From Angomonas deanei (taxonomy: Eukaryota; Euglenozoa; Kinetoplastea; Trypanosomatida; Trypanosomatidae), in assembly GCA_903995115.1 (NCBI GenBank), contig LR877149.1, positions 930,001 through 994,000 on the forward strand: 64,000 nt of DNA, given 5' to 3'. Positions 1 through 10,700 of this stretch are shown in pieces. The position numbers were made by a program, and so were the translations under genes. The stretch's first letter is position 1. Each line of letters starts with the position of its first letter. A model generated the notes under the pieces. That model did not search any database. It was given only the letters and a program-made list of their open reading frames with translations, and was not told the DNA's origin.

Positions 1-938
1 TTCTTCATGAGCGCCGCACTAATGCGGGACGTTGCCGCCTGTGATACCCCAAGGAGCAGCACCCCCGACGTGGCTTTGTCTAGCCGATAACAGGGTCGTA
101 GGGTGTTCTCAAGATCAATTTCCTCTTCATTCGCTGAGGTGCCTTTATAGTAATCGTACAGTTGGCGCACCTCCTCCTCCGATAAGGCGCTCGTGTCCAC
201 CACGGACTGTAGCAGAGCATCCTTGTCGTAGAGCCACCGCCGAATGCGCTTTGGGGCGAGGCAGTACTCCACCATGCAAGTCAGACTATTGTAGTGGTAA
301 CGCCCGGTGGGGTGTGTGGGTAAACCAGTCGGCTTGTCGACGACAAGAATCCCATAAGCACGAATAGGGGCACGAAGAAGGCGAATGGGATCTGCACCAG
401 TTTCGCCAATAAAGACGGGCACCTCGTGGCGGTGAATGGTGTGCAACACCGTATCGCCGTCGCACAAGATGGGATTCACGGGATCGTCCATGCTTGGGCC
501 ACTCTCCGCTAATATGGACGTGTTTCGCTTCATCTCACGTCTCTGCAAATTGTGTCGATCAAATGCATTCTTCCCATCTTCCGAGAGATCCACCCTAGAC
601 TGCTTCTTGACGCAGCGGAGTCTTCCGTTCGCCAGGCACTGGTCGTAATAGGCTGGTGAATGGTGTGCCAGTTCTGTCTTGTACACGGATAGCAAATCTT
701 TGCCAACCCAGCGACCTTTCACGAACACTTTAAAGGTATACTCATAGGGGACAACGTGCCGCCGTGCTGGATAGTGGGGCAGAGGAGAAAGCTCTTGCAC
801 CTCTTCTTCTTGACCTTCCACGGTGTACCAAGGAAAGCCGTTAATCAGCGGTGTACTATACAGTTTGGCGTCCCTACTCCATGCCTCATTTTCCAACGAC
901 TGAAGTTGTTGAGCCGCGTTTTGCTGCTGCTCCGACAT
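1..938 (-). CDS. RluA-family pseudouridine synthase (Pus9/RPUSD2-like), 3' end outside window
   Basis: The reading frame opens at ATG 938 and stays open for 312 codons to the left edge, so the C-terminus is missing. An N-terminal region of about 60-175 residues looks like the S4-like segment of eukaryotic RluA proteins (VKGRWVGKDLLSVYKTEL, then DTVLHTIHRHEVPV). The catalytic domain follows: YGILVVDKPTGLPTHPTGRY and, near the edge, CYRLDKATSGVLLLG. The Asp in RLDK is the catalytic residue of the family. Such enzymes isomerise uridine to pseudouridine in tRNA or other RNAs. The HRHE-P-V segment and the PTHPTGRYHYNS segment fit the Pus8/Pus9/RPUSD2 branch best. No mitochondrial presequence is obvious, since the N-terminus is glutamine-rich. 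The start follows a pyrimidine tract and AG 42 bases upstream. Substrate position cannot be told from sequence. Confidence 0.85.
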   Translation of the reverse strand, partial: MSEQQQNAAQQLQSLENEAWSRDAKLYSTPLINGFPWYTVEGQEEEVQELSPLPHYPARRHVVPYEYTFKVFVKGRWVGKDLLSVYKTELAHHSPAYYDQCLANGRLRCVKKQSRVDLSEDGKNAFDRHNLQRREMKRNTSILAESGPSMDDPVNPILCDGDTVLHTIHRHEVPVFIGETGADPIRLLRAPIRAYGILVVDKPTGLPTHPTGRYHYNSLTCMVEYCLAPKRIRRWLYDKDALLQSVVDTSALSEEEVRQLYDYYKGTSANEEEIDLENTLRPCYRLDKATSGVLLLGVSQAATSRISAALMK

Positions 939-980
939 GATGTTGAAGCAGTATGGTTTTCAGACTACTCTTCAATTGTA

Positions 981-1012
981 CTAGCGCAAGAAAAAAAATG
1001 GAAAGAAGCAAA
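981..1012 (-). promoter_or_regulatory. Probable trans-splice acceptor of the pseudouridine synthase gene
   Basis: Read on the minus strand, a T-rich pyrimidine tract (about 1012-985) ends in AG at 982-981, giving a 5' leader of about 42 bases before ATG 938. This is the layout of kinetoplastid spliced-leader acceptor sites. The remaining gap up to 1148 holds nothing else I can identify. Confidence 0.5.
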
Positions 1013-1148
1013 TAAGTGTTGATGTGACGAACGTATCCATATGGGCTTGAAACGTCAGATAAATCATTCAGCGCACGGAAAAACACAATAACGGTTATTT
1101 ATGTGAGTGAATCTGCCCTATCGTACCGTCAGTTCCTAACCGAAATCC

Positions 1149-2804
1149 CTATTCCCCATCCCTACGGGATCTTTGTTGCCTCTCTTCCTTCTTTTGCTGC
1201 TTGATGGCACCCAAGGCTTGGGAGGGTGGTGGAATCGGCGCCGAGAGAAAGCCGTACTGCACCAACTCCTTCATAATAAAGTCATACAAGTCGTGCCGTT
1301 GCACATAGTCAAACGCGAAGAGAATATCCCGTACCTCTTTCAGAAACACGTCCTCCTCGGCCTCTTGATCAAACGTGGCGGAGTTGGCCTCATTTCGAAA
1401 ACAAAAAAGACTCCAACTGGTAAACCGAACCACGCTGTCCCAGTAAGCACCGTCACCAAAGCGCATCGCCGCTAGGGAGGTGCAGCATTCCGCTACATCC
1501 AGAAGTGTAATGGTCTTCTCCGCCTTTTGGCTTTCAGGTGCAGCAGTCGTGGAGGCGGCTGGTTTGGCGTTGCTTAATGTGCCAATCGTTTTCCGTTGTT
1601 TCTTCGGCGCCGCGGGCGCTTCCGTTTTCTTCCGCGCCTCCAACGACATGAGACCTCGTTTGCCCTCCCTACTTGCCTCCTCTTTCAGCGATGCGACCAC
1701 CCGCGCCGCATTGTCCCGCCACACGTTGTCTGCGGTTTGTGGAGACTTGAAGTGTTCAATGTGGTACTCCGATAGAACCGCGTTGATGCGTCGCTGGAGG
1801 ACCCCACTCACTTGGTGAAGCAGTGCTAGGTTATGGGTAGCCATCACCCTGGAACTGCCCGCCCCTCCTCGCCACCGTTCCATTTGGTTTCTCTCCTCTA
1901 ATTCGATGGGTGAGGTGTGGGAAGGCGGTACATCAGCAGCGTTCGCTGCGGCATCACAGATGGGTAAGAAGGACCGTATGCCCTCGCGCACCCCCAGTAC
2001 CCCCAAGTCTATACGCTCTGCAGCGGTTTCCTCCTTTTGCTGAGAAAACAGCTCAGAGTAGAGATTCCAACTGTCGACGCACTGGGCAAAGCATTTTAGC
2101 AGTGCACACAGCGAGTCACTGGACAGCTGATCTGACGCGCTAACAGCCATCAGCAGTGTATTTCGCATGGCGCACTTACACCGTATCGGTAGTTGAAACG
2201 TGTCCAGCAGGGAAGCGCACATGAAGAGAAGTATATCAATGTGCTCCAAAGTGACTTCTGGGAACTCTCTCGGCATTATTTTTTCGTTTGTGCCACGTTC
2301 AAAGCGAATAGCGTCTCCTTCTTTCACTAATGTCCTTTCCGTCGACGCGTCCTCGTTCCGCGACTCCGAGTCTTCCAGCAGTAACTGCCTGTGTAGCATT
2401 GGTAAGTACTGCTCCGTGGCATAAAGGCAGACGGCTCGTATTTCGAAAAAGTGTCGTTCCTCCTCTGGCAACGACCCAAGAGCGTTTGCCGCCACACAAA
2501 GGGACATTATAAACGAAGGTAATTGGTGTAGGGATGGAAACAGCTCTTCTTCGCACATTTCCTCTGTAGTGTTCGTGTTGTGCATGCAGTCGTGCACCGT
2601 GTCATTCCATACTTTGGCAATTGCCTCACTTTTATTCGTCCTTGTCGAGTCCGTTGAAATGGCCATGAACTGTTTTTCAAATGCAGACCACGCCTTGTCT
2701 GCCCCAGCTTGCGTGTGACAACACCGTCGATGAGAGAAGACACACGAAGCGCCAAGTACCGGGCGGCATAGCGTTCTTCCAAGAAAAATCGACTTTCTAA
2801 ACAT
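1149..2804 (-). CDS. Hypothetical protein, probably mitochondrial, 551 aa
   Basis: I do not recognise the family. The N-terminus (MFRKSIFLGRTLCRPVLG) is rich in Arg, Ser and hydrophobic residues and lacks acids, as in mitochondrial import signals. The body is largely helical and Leu/Ala/Cys-rich, with no catalytic motif seen. A Lys/Ala/Pro/Thr-rich linker lies around residues 395-440. The C-terminus is strongly basic and Gln/Arg-rich (KQQKKEERQQRSRRDGE). Helical, low-motif mitochondrial proteins of this size are common among kinetoplastid ribosome-assembly and RNA-processing factors, so such a role is possible but not shown. The start ATG at 2804 lies 9 bases downstream of a putative splice AG and overlaps a four-codon upstream frame. 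Confidence 0.7.
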   Translation of the reverse strand: MFRKSIFLGRTLCRPVLGASCVFSHRRCCHTQAGADKAWSAFEKQFMAISTDSTRTNKSEAIAKVWNDTVHDCMHNTNTTEEMCEEELFPSLHQLPSFIMSLCVAANALGSLPEEERHFFEIRAVCLYATEQYLPMLHRQLLLEDSESRNEDASTERTLVKEGDAIRFERGTNEKIMPREFPEVTLEHIDILLFMCASLLDTFQLPIRCKCAMRNTLLMAVSASDQLSSDSLCALLKCFAQCVDSWNLYSELFSQQKEETAAERIDLGVLGVREGIRSFLPICDAAANAADVPPSHTSPIELEERNQMERWRGGAGSSRVMATHNLALLHQVSGVLQRRINAVLSEYHIEHFKSPQTADNVWRDNAARVVASLKEEASREGKRGLMSLEARKKTEAPAAPKKQRKTIGTLSNAKPAASTTAAPESQKAEKTITLLDVAECCTSLAAMRFGDGAYWDSVVRFTSWSLFCFRNEANSATFDQEAEEDVFLKEVRDILFAFDYVQRHDLYDFIMKELVQYGFLSAPIPPPSQALGAIKQQKKEERQQRSRRDGE

Positions 2805-2808
2805 TCAT
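2797..2808 (-). other. Minimal upstream ORF (Met-Asn-Val-stop) overlapping the start codon
   Basis: The first ATG after the putative splice acceptor (AG at 2813-2812) is at 2808, not 2804. It reads ATG AAT GTT TAG, and its stop codon overlaps the second codon of the main frame in another phase. A ribosome scanning from a leader spliced here would meet this ATG first, so it could damp translation. It could also be bypassed if splicing uses another AG. Confidence 0.45.
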
Positions 2809-2810
2809 AT

Positions 2811-2850
2811 GCTAGAACAGAAACAAAAGAATAGAGAGGGAGGGAAAACG
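2811..2850 (-). promoter_or_regulatory. Pyrimidine tract and AG splice acceptor upstream of the 551-aa gene
   Basis: On the minus strand a C/T-rich run (about 2848-2816) is followed by AG at 2813-2812, only 4 bases before the first ATG. The arrangement matches a spliced-leader addition site. The stretch 2851-2940 has no other visible feature. Confidence 0.5.
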
Positions 2851-2940
2851 CCACGTTCCTGACCAAAGAACACCATGCTACCCCAATGAACAATCCGAAT
2901 ACCAAGAAGAACGCTATGGGTTGTACTTTTATATGTGTGT

Positions 2941-4488
2941 TTATATGGATGATTCATCCGGCAGGAGGCCTTCCCGGAACGCTTCCTCGAGACGCTTCTT
3001 CAGTGCTGGCGCGAGGTCTGGGCCGTAGTGAAGGAGAAGTGCCTGCAGTTGTCGTCCCTCCTCCAGCGTAATCTGTCTCACCCGCTTCCCCGTCTTGGGA
3101 TCGATGAGGTCACTATCGGGGTCCACAATTAGCGCAATCAAGTAGTCTGCTCTTTCAAAAATAGATTGTAGAGATTTTTTCGGAACGTAAATCTTCACCG
3201 TTACGATAATGTCCAACGCGCTTAATACCATAAACATGTTGGGGAACTCTACTTCGTCTAATCGCGCGCCGACCGCCTCTCCCATGGCACGGAGTTTCTG
3301 TCGTGTTGGTTCAGCGTTGAGGGCATTCCGGCCGCCGTCACTGATCTGCGTCCAGCAGCTACGAATAGAAACGAGCGCGCTGTGAGCCATGTGTGCATTG
3401 AACTGATCGGCGGAGCTCATTTGATCAAGAAGGCGTTCACAAATTTCAATACGCATAATACGAAACTTCCGCAAAACGTGCGATAGCGTTGCACACTCGT
3501 GTGGGGTGAAGTCTTTAATGTGATTTGTGGCCCGAATCGCCAGCGGCTCGAGCGAGTGTGGCGTCATATCGTGCACCGTGTAGCACTGCAGAATGCCCAA
3601 TAAGGACGGCAGGTCAAACTCATTGGCTAGGGTGGAAATGCGTCTCGCCATGGCGTTCAGAATTTTACGCCGTACATCCAGCGTCTCCTTCGCACAGCCT
3701 GGTCTGCTTTTAAATAGTCTCGTCGTTAAAGCCTTGATGGTGGCCAGGTCAATATGATCGTACATGCCGTGCGCTAACGAGTGCTCCAGGCGATTCCACA
3801 AGTGACGGTTATAAAAGTTAGCCACAATAACGTGAGTTGAAATGTACAAGACATCTTCCGGAGCGAGAACGCCGTTGTTCTCTCGCCGGAGGAACTCCAC
3901 CGTGAGGGCTCGCATGAGCTGCGTATAGTGGGGCACATCAAGCCACTCCTTCTCCCGCATGGAGGTGACGTAGTAGAGGGTGCGTCGCAACTCGTGCATA
4001 CCCGCCTGCTGGAACAGTGCCGGACTCTCTGCTGTCGTGGCAGAAAGCACCTCCAACTCATTGGTCGCCATTTCCTTCAGCTCACTCACCATCTCATCAA
4101 TTGTCTCTACCGTTAACACCTCCGCCCCTGCTCCCAGTATCTCCTGCGCGCACGCTTCTGTTGAAGCAGTTCCTCGGCTTTGGAGAGAGACTCTGAGAAA
4201 ATATCGCAGTGGCCGGTGAGAGGAGTGCTGGGGGCGGTTAAGCCGCCCGCCTCACTTCCAGAGCCGGGGAGTGTAGAGGATCGGCACAGAGCCTTCTTCC
4301 CGTGCAGGAGCCCCAACGGGTGTAGTCAGTGCATTGTGCCCCTGTAGGCTAGAAGTGAAGGCATCCTCCCCATAAGTGGACAGACTATGGTGAACGGGGG
4401 AATAACGAATGTAGCGCCGCGCGGAGCAGAGACTATACCCGCTGACACTACTAGAGCAAAACGCTGCTTTATAGAGGCTCCTTTTCAT
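2941..4488 (-). CDS. Probable mitochondrial helical-repeat protein, frame interrupted twice
   Basis: The main body (2941-4119, about 392 residues) is an all-helical protein resembling the helical part of RAP/FAST-kinase-type organellar RNA-binding proteins, although I see no RAP motif. That frame has no usable ATG at its upstream end, since its first possible start is a GTG inside the coding run. Upstream, ATG 4488 opens a typical import signal (MKRSLYKAAFCSSSV) in the same phase, which then meets a stop at 4252. A second phase carries plausible coding sequence between about 4316 and 4113 (GHCDIFSESLSKAEELLQQK). The simplest reading is one gene of about 515 codons with two compensating single-base shifts, near 4255-4300 and 4115-4140. 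A separate short gene upstream is the alternative. The specific role is unknown. Confidence 0.6.
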
Positions 4489-4773
4489 TTTGTGTTGCTG
4501 AGTAATTCTTTACGTCTCGGACAGTACTGTGAATCTATAGCCGCGAAAGAAAAGAAAGATTGAGAAGGGGTACCGCTAATTAAAAAAAAGCAGCCGAAAA
4601 CCAAATAAAACACACTTAAAAGAAGAAATTAGTTTTTTTTTGGGAATATGCGATATAGTTATTCATAGTCAAATATACAAAATATACATTCTTTTTTATT
4701 TGTTTGTTTTTTTTAAAAAAAGTATTCTAATCGTCTAAAATGAAAAACAAACAAAATCATTCTTTCTTCAATA
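4489..4773. other. AT-rich intergenic stretch
   Basis: This gap of 285 bases holds the 5' leader side of the preceding gene, with a pyrimidine tract and AG around 4530-4560 on the minus strand. It also holds the 3' untranslated region of the giant gene, with several A and T homopolymers of 6-9 bases. No RNA gene or further coding sequence is visible. Confidence 0.6.
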
Positions 4774-7700
4774 CTATACAAAGGACTTCCTCTTGAAGCC
4801 AGCCGAATTGCTTTTCAGGTGCTGGGGAGGTTTTTCCGGCTTTAGCACTGGCAAGGCACCTTGCACGGCGGTCTGTCTAGTTTCTTCCTCCAGTAGTTCT
4901 TGTAGTTGTCTCGCGATATCATTTTTGTACGCGGTGGCGGTATTCACTGGCGCCGGTGGTGCCTCCGTGACCGTCTTGTTTTCGTCCTGGGCCACCCTTG
5001 GTGATTTCATTTCTACAAAGTGAGACTGCGTTAAGCTCTTCTCAGACGCTTCGCTGGAGAGGGGCGAGTTGGGGATAAAGGCGCGAGAGATTCTGTGGCT
5101 GGGGATCGTGGGCGGAAGACTGCCGGATTGGTTCCAATACTCTTGGTTGGGGGTGTAGCATAGCACCTCTATCCCGAGACCCCTCCGTGGACTCCTCGAC
5201 TTGCTCTTTCGGTCGGCGGCCATTCGCTCCTCCTCCTTGCGTCGGCCGTTTATGATCAGGGGTGGAAGGGGCTTCGAACTGTCCAACTTGATGTTCGGGA
5301 GTGGTGTGGCGTGCACGTCGTTTGTGTCTAGCACCGCTCTGCTCGCCGTCGGCTGTTCCGCCAGCTTCAATCTCAGATCTGGAAGGGGAGTCAGGGAGAT
5401 GGAGGGAATCGGTGTGGGAGAATCTGCACTTGGTGACCCTTGCACCACTACCACCCGCGACGTCTGCCGCTCCTCCGTCCTCTCCCTGTTTCCAGCACTG
5501 CCCAACCGGGTAATGGTCGAGCGTACCCGTCCATTCCGAAGCACCATGCTATACGTGCTCGTCCTCCTCCCCTCTGCGAGCCCAGAGTGTGGAGAATACG
5601 CTAGCACCTCAATCTTCAGCCGCCTGTCCTTCCCCTTCACCCTCTCACGTTCTTCAGACACCCGTGCAGCGCTTGCCACTTCACCCAACAAACCCTCTTC
5701 TGGGTGTACTTGTGGAGAGGGGGAGTGGGCAAAAACTTCGATCTTTAACCTACGATTTCGCTTGTCGCGAATTTCCGTACACCCCACCTGTGGCGAGCTC
5801 AACCCGGCACTTGCTTCGCCTGAGATTTTACGGGATCGTAGAGACAGTACAGGCATTTTTCGCATTCTGTTAACCACGGCATTCACCTCTTCCGGTACCA
5901 CCTCCTCCTGGTACAGACTGAAGGGTTCGTCGTCACCGTCGAACTGCAGCGCAACGGAGCGTCGGTGGACAACATCTGCTTGGGGGGCTTCCATGCCAGC
6001 GTGAAGTTCCTTGTAATCGTCCGGGGTGTTCGCCTGCAGGGCAACCGACTGCTTCCGCATGCGGTCCGCCACAGCATTCACTTCTTCCGGTACCACCTCC
6101 TCCTGGTACAGACTGAAGGGTTCGTCGTCGCCGTCGAACTGCAGCGCAACGGAGCGTCGGTGGACAACATCTGCTGCGGGGGCTTCCATGCCAGCGTGAA
6201 GTTCCTTGTAGTCGTCCGAGGTGTTCGCCTGCAGGGCAACCGACTGCTTCCGCATGCGGTCCGCCACAGCATTCACCTCTTCCGGTACCACCTCCTCCTG
6301 GTACAGAGTGAAGGGTTCGTCGTCGCCGTCGAACTGCAGCGCAACGGAGCGTCGGTGGACAACATCTGCTGCGGGGGCTTCCATGCCAGCGTGAAGCTCC
6401 TTGTAATCGTCCGGGGTGTTCGCCTGCAGGGCAACCGACTGCTTCCGCATGCGGTCCGCCACAGCATTCACCTCTTCCGGTACTACCTCCTCCTGGTACA
6501 GACTGAAGGGTTCGTCGTCGCCGTCGAACTGCAGCGCAACGGAGCGTCGGTGGACAACATCTGCTGCGGGGGCTTCCATGCCAGCGTGAAGTTCCTTGTA
6601 ATCGTCCGGGGTGTTCGCCTGCAGGGCAACCGACTGCTTCCGCATGCGGTCCGCCACAGCATTCACCTCTTCCGGTACCATCTCCTCCTGATACAGACTG
6701 AAGGGTTCGTCGTCGCCGTCGAACTGCAGCGCAACGGAGCGTCGGTGGACAACATCTGCTGCGGGGGCTTCCATGCCAGCGTGAAGTTCCTTGTAATCGT
6801 CCGAGGTGTTCGCCTGCAGGGCAATGGATCTCTTCCTCGTTCGGCTAGTCACGGCATTCACCTCTTCCGGTACCACCTCCTCCTGGTACAGACTGAAGGG
6901 TTCGTCGTCGCCGTCGAACTGCAGCGCAACGGAGCGTCGGTGGACAACATCTGCTGCGGGGGCTTCCATGCCAGCGTGAAGTTCCTTGTAGTCGTCCGAG
7001 GTGTTCGCCTGCAGGGCAACCGACTGCTTCCGCATGCGGTCCGCCACAGCATTCACTTCTTCCGGTACCACCTCCTCCTGGTACAGACTGAAGGGTTCGT
7101 CGTCGCCGTCGAACTGCAGCGCAACGGAGCGTCGGTGGACAACATCTGCTGCGGGGGCTTCCATGCCAGCGTGAAGTTCCTTGTAATCGTCCGGAGGTGT
7201 TCGCCTGCAGGGCAACCGACTGCTTCCGCATGCGGTCCGCCACAGCATTCACCTCTTCCGGTACTACCTCCTCCTGGTACAGACTGAAGGGTTCGTCGTC
7301 GCCGTCGAACTGCAGCGCAACGGAGCGTCGGTGGACAACATCTGCTGCGGGGGCTTCCATGCCAGCGTGAAGCTCCTTGTAATCGTCCGGGGTGTTCGCC
7401 TGCAGGGCAACCGACTGCTTCCGCATGCGGTCCGCCACAGCATTCACCTCTTCCGGTACCACCTCCTCCTGGTACAGAGTGAAGGGTTCGTCGTCGCCGT
7501 CGAACTGCAGCGCAACGGAGCGTCGGTGGACAACATCTGCTGCGGGGGCTTCCATGCCAGCGTGAAGCTCCTTGTAATCGTCCGGGGTGTTCGCCTGCAG
7601 GGCAACCGACTGCTTCCGCATGCGGTCCGCCACAGCATTCACCTCTTCCGGTACCATCTCCTCCTGATACAGACTGAAGGGTTCGTCGTCGCCGTCGAAC

Positions 7701-10700
7701 TGCAGCGCAACGGAGCGTCGGTGGACAACATCTGCTGCGGGGGCTTCCATGCCAGCGTGAAGTTCCTTGTAATCGTCCGGGGTGTTCGCCTGCAGGGCAA
7801 CCGACTGCTTCCGCATGCGGTCCGCCACAGCATTCACCTCTTCCGGTACCACCTCCTCCTGGTACAGACTGAAGGGTTCGTCGTCGCCGTCGAACTGCAG
7901 CGCAACGGAGCGTCGGTGGACAACATCTGCTGCGGGGGCTTCCATGCCAGCGTGAAGTTCCTTGTAGTCGTCCGAGGTGTTCGCCTGCAGGGCAACCGAC
8001 TGCTTCCGCATGCGGTCCGCCACAGCATTCACTTCTTCCGGTACCACCTCCTCCTGGTACAGACTGAAGGGTTCGTCGTCGCCGTCGAACTGCAGCGCAA
8101 CGGAGCGTCGGTGGACAACATCTGCTGCGGGGGCTTCCATGCCAGCGTGAAGTTCCTTGTAATCGTCCGGGGTGTTCGCCTGCAGGGCAACCGACTGCTT
8201 CCGCATGCGGTCCGCCACAGCATTCACCTCTTCCGGTACTACCTCCTCCTGATACAGACTGAAGGGTTCGTCGTCGCCGTCGAACTGCAGCGCAACGGAG
8301 CGTCGGTGGACAACATCTGCTGCGGGGGCTTCCGTGCCAGCGTGAAGTTCCTTGTAGTCGTCCGAGGTGTTCGCCTGCAGGGCAACCGACTGCTTCCGCA
8401 TGCGGTCCGCCACAGCATTCACCTCTTCCGGTACCATCTCCTCCTGATACAGACTGAAGGGTTCGTCGTCGCCGTCGAACTGCAGCGCAACGGAGCGTCG
8501 GTGGACAACATCTGCTGCGGGGGCTTCCATGCCAGCGTGAAGTTCCTTGTAATCGTCCGGGGTGTTCGCCTGCAGGGCAACCGACTGCTTCCGCATGCGG
8601 TCCGCCACAGCATTCACTTCTTCCGGTACCACCTCCTCCTGGTACAGACTGAAGGGTTCGTCGTCGCCGTCGAACTGCAGCGCAACGGAGCGTCGGTGGA
8701 CAACATCTGCTGCGGGGGCTTCCATGCCAGCGTGAAGTTCCTTGTAGTCGTCCGAGGTGTTCGCCTGCAGGGCAACCGACTGCTTCCGCATGCGGTCCGC
8801 CACAGCATTCACCTCTTCCGGTACTACCTCCTCCTGATACAGACTGAAGGGTTCGTCGTCGCCGTCGAACTGCAGCGCAACGGAGCGTCGGTGGACAACA
8901 TCTGCTGCGGGGGCTTCCATGCCAGCGTGAAGCTCCTTGTAATCGTCCGGGGTGTTCGCCTGCAGGGCAACCGACTGCTTCCGCATGCGGTCAATAGCGG
9001 CTTCAACCTCCTCCGCCGGCACCACCTCCCCTTCAAAGTACAGGGGCGACTGCTCGGGTCCGTCAAACTGCAGCGCAACGGAGCGCCGGTGGACGACGTC
9101 CGTGGCGGGGGCTTCCATCCCAGTGCGGAGCGGTCTTCCCTTTATCGTCCGGGGTGTTCGTCTGCAGGGCAACCGACTGCTTCCTCATGCGGTCCAATAG
9201 CGGCTTCAACCTCCTCCGCCGCCACCACCTCCTCTTCAAAGTACAGGGGCGACTGCTCAGGTCCATCAAACTGCAGCGCAACGGAGCGCCGGTGGACGAC
9301 GTCCGTGGTGGGGGCTTCCATCCCAGTGCGGAGTTCCTTGGTCTTCCCTCGTCCGGGGTGTTCGTCTGCAGGGCAACCGACTGCTTCCTCATGCGGTCCA
9401 ATAGCGGCTTCAACCTCCTCCGCCGCCACCACCTCCTCTTCAAAGTACAGGGGTTCGACTGCTCAGGTCCATCAAACTGCAGCGCAACGGAGCGCCGGTG
9501 GACGACGTCCGTGGCGGGGGCTTCCATCCCAGTGCGGAGCGGTCTTCCCTTTCGTCCGGGGTGTTCGTCTGCAGGGCAACCGACTGCTTCCTCATGCGGT
9601 CAATAGCGGCTTCAACCTCCTCCGCCAGCCACCACCTCCTCTTCAAAGTACAGGGGCGACTGCTCGGGTCCATCAAACTGCAGCGCAACGGAGCGCCGGT
9701 GGACGACGTCCGTGGCGGGGGCTTCCATCCCAGTGCGGAGCGGTCTTCCCTCGTCCGGGGTGTTCATCTGCAGGGCAACCGACTGCTTCCTCATGCGATC
9801 CAATAGCGGCTTCAACCTCCTCCGCCGGCACCACCTCCTCTTCAAAGTACAGGGGCGACTGCTCAGGTCCATCAAACTGCAGCGCAACGGAGCGCCGGTG
9901 GACGACGTCCGTGGCGGGGGCTTCCATCCCAGTGCGGAGTTCCTGGTCTTCCCTCGTCCGGGGTGTTCGTCTGCAGGGCAACCGACTGCTTCCTCATGCG
10001 GTCCAATAGCGGCTTCAACCTCCTCCGCCGCCACCACCTCCTCTTCAAAGTACAGGGGCGACTGCTCGGGTCCATCAAACTGCAGCGCAACGGAGCGCCG
10101 GTGGACGACGTCCGTGGTGGGGGCTTCCATCCCAGTGCGGAGCGGTCTTCCCTCGTCCGGGGTGTTCGTCTGCAGGGCAACCGACTGCTTCCTCATGCGA
10201 TCCAATAGCGGCTTCAACCTCCTCCGCCGGCACCACCTCCTCTTCAAAGTACAGGGGCGACTGCTCGGGTCCGTCAAACTGCAGCGCAACGGAGCGCCGG
10301 TGGACGACGTCCGTGGTGGGGGCTTCCATCCCAGTGCGGAGCGGTCTTCCCTTTCGTCCGGGGTGTTCGTCTGCAGGGCAACCGACTGCTTCCTCATGCG
10401 GTCCAATAGCGGCTTCAACCTCCTCCGCCGCCACCACCTCCTCTTCAAAGTACAGGGGCGACTGCTCAGGTCCCATCAAACTGCAGCGCAACGGAGCGCC
10501 GGTGGACGACGTCCGTGGCGGGGGCTTCCATCCCAGTGCGGAGTCGGTCTTCCCATCGTCCGGGGTGTTCGTCTGCAGGGCAACCGACTGCTTCCTCATG
10601 CGGTCAATAGCGGCTTCAACCTCCTCCGCCGCCACCACCTCCTCTTCAAAGTACAGGGGCGACTGCTCAGGTCCATCAAACTGCAGCGCAACGGAGCGCC

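Noticed and set aside
5965-10009. Long plus-strand open frames over the 195-bp array
   Set aside because: Antisense by-products of a stop-free repeat of length divisible by three. Unit differences are mostly silent in the minus frame.
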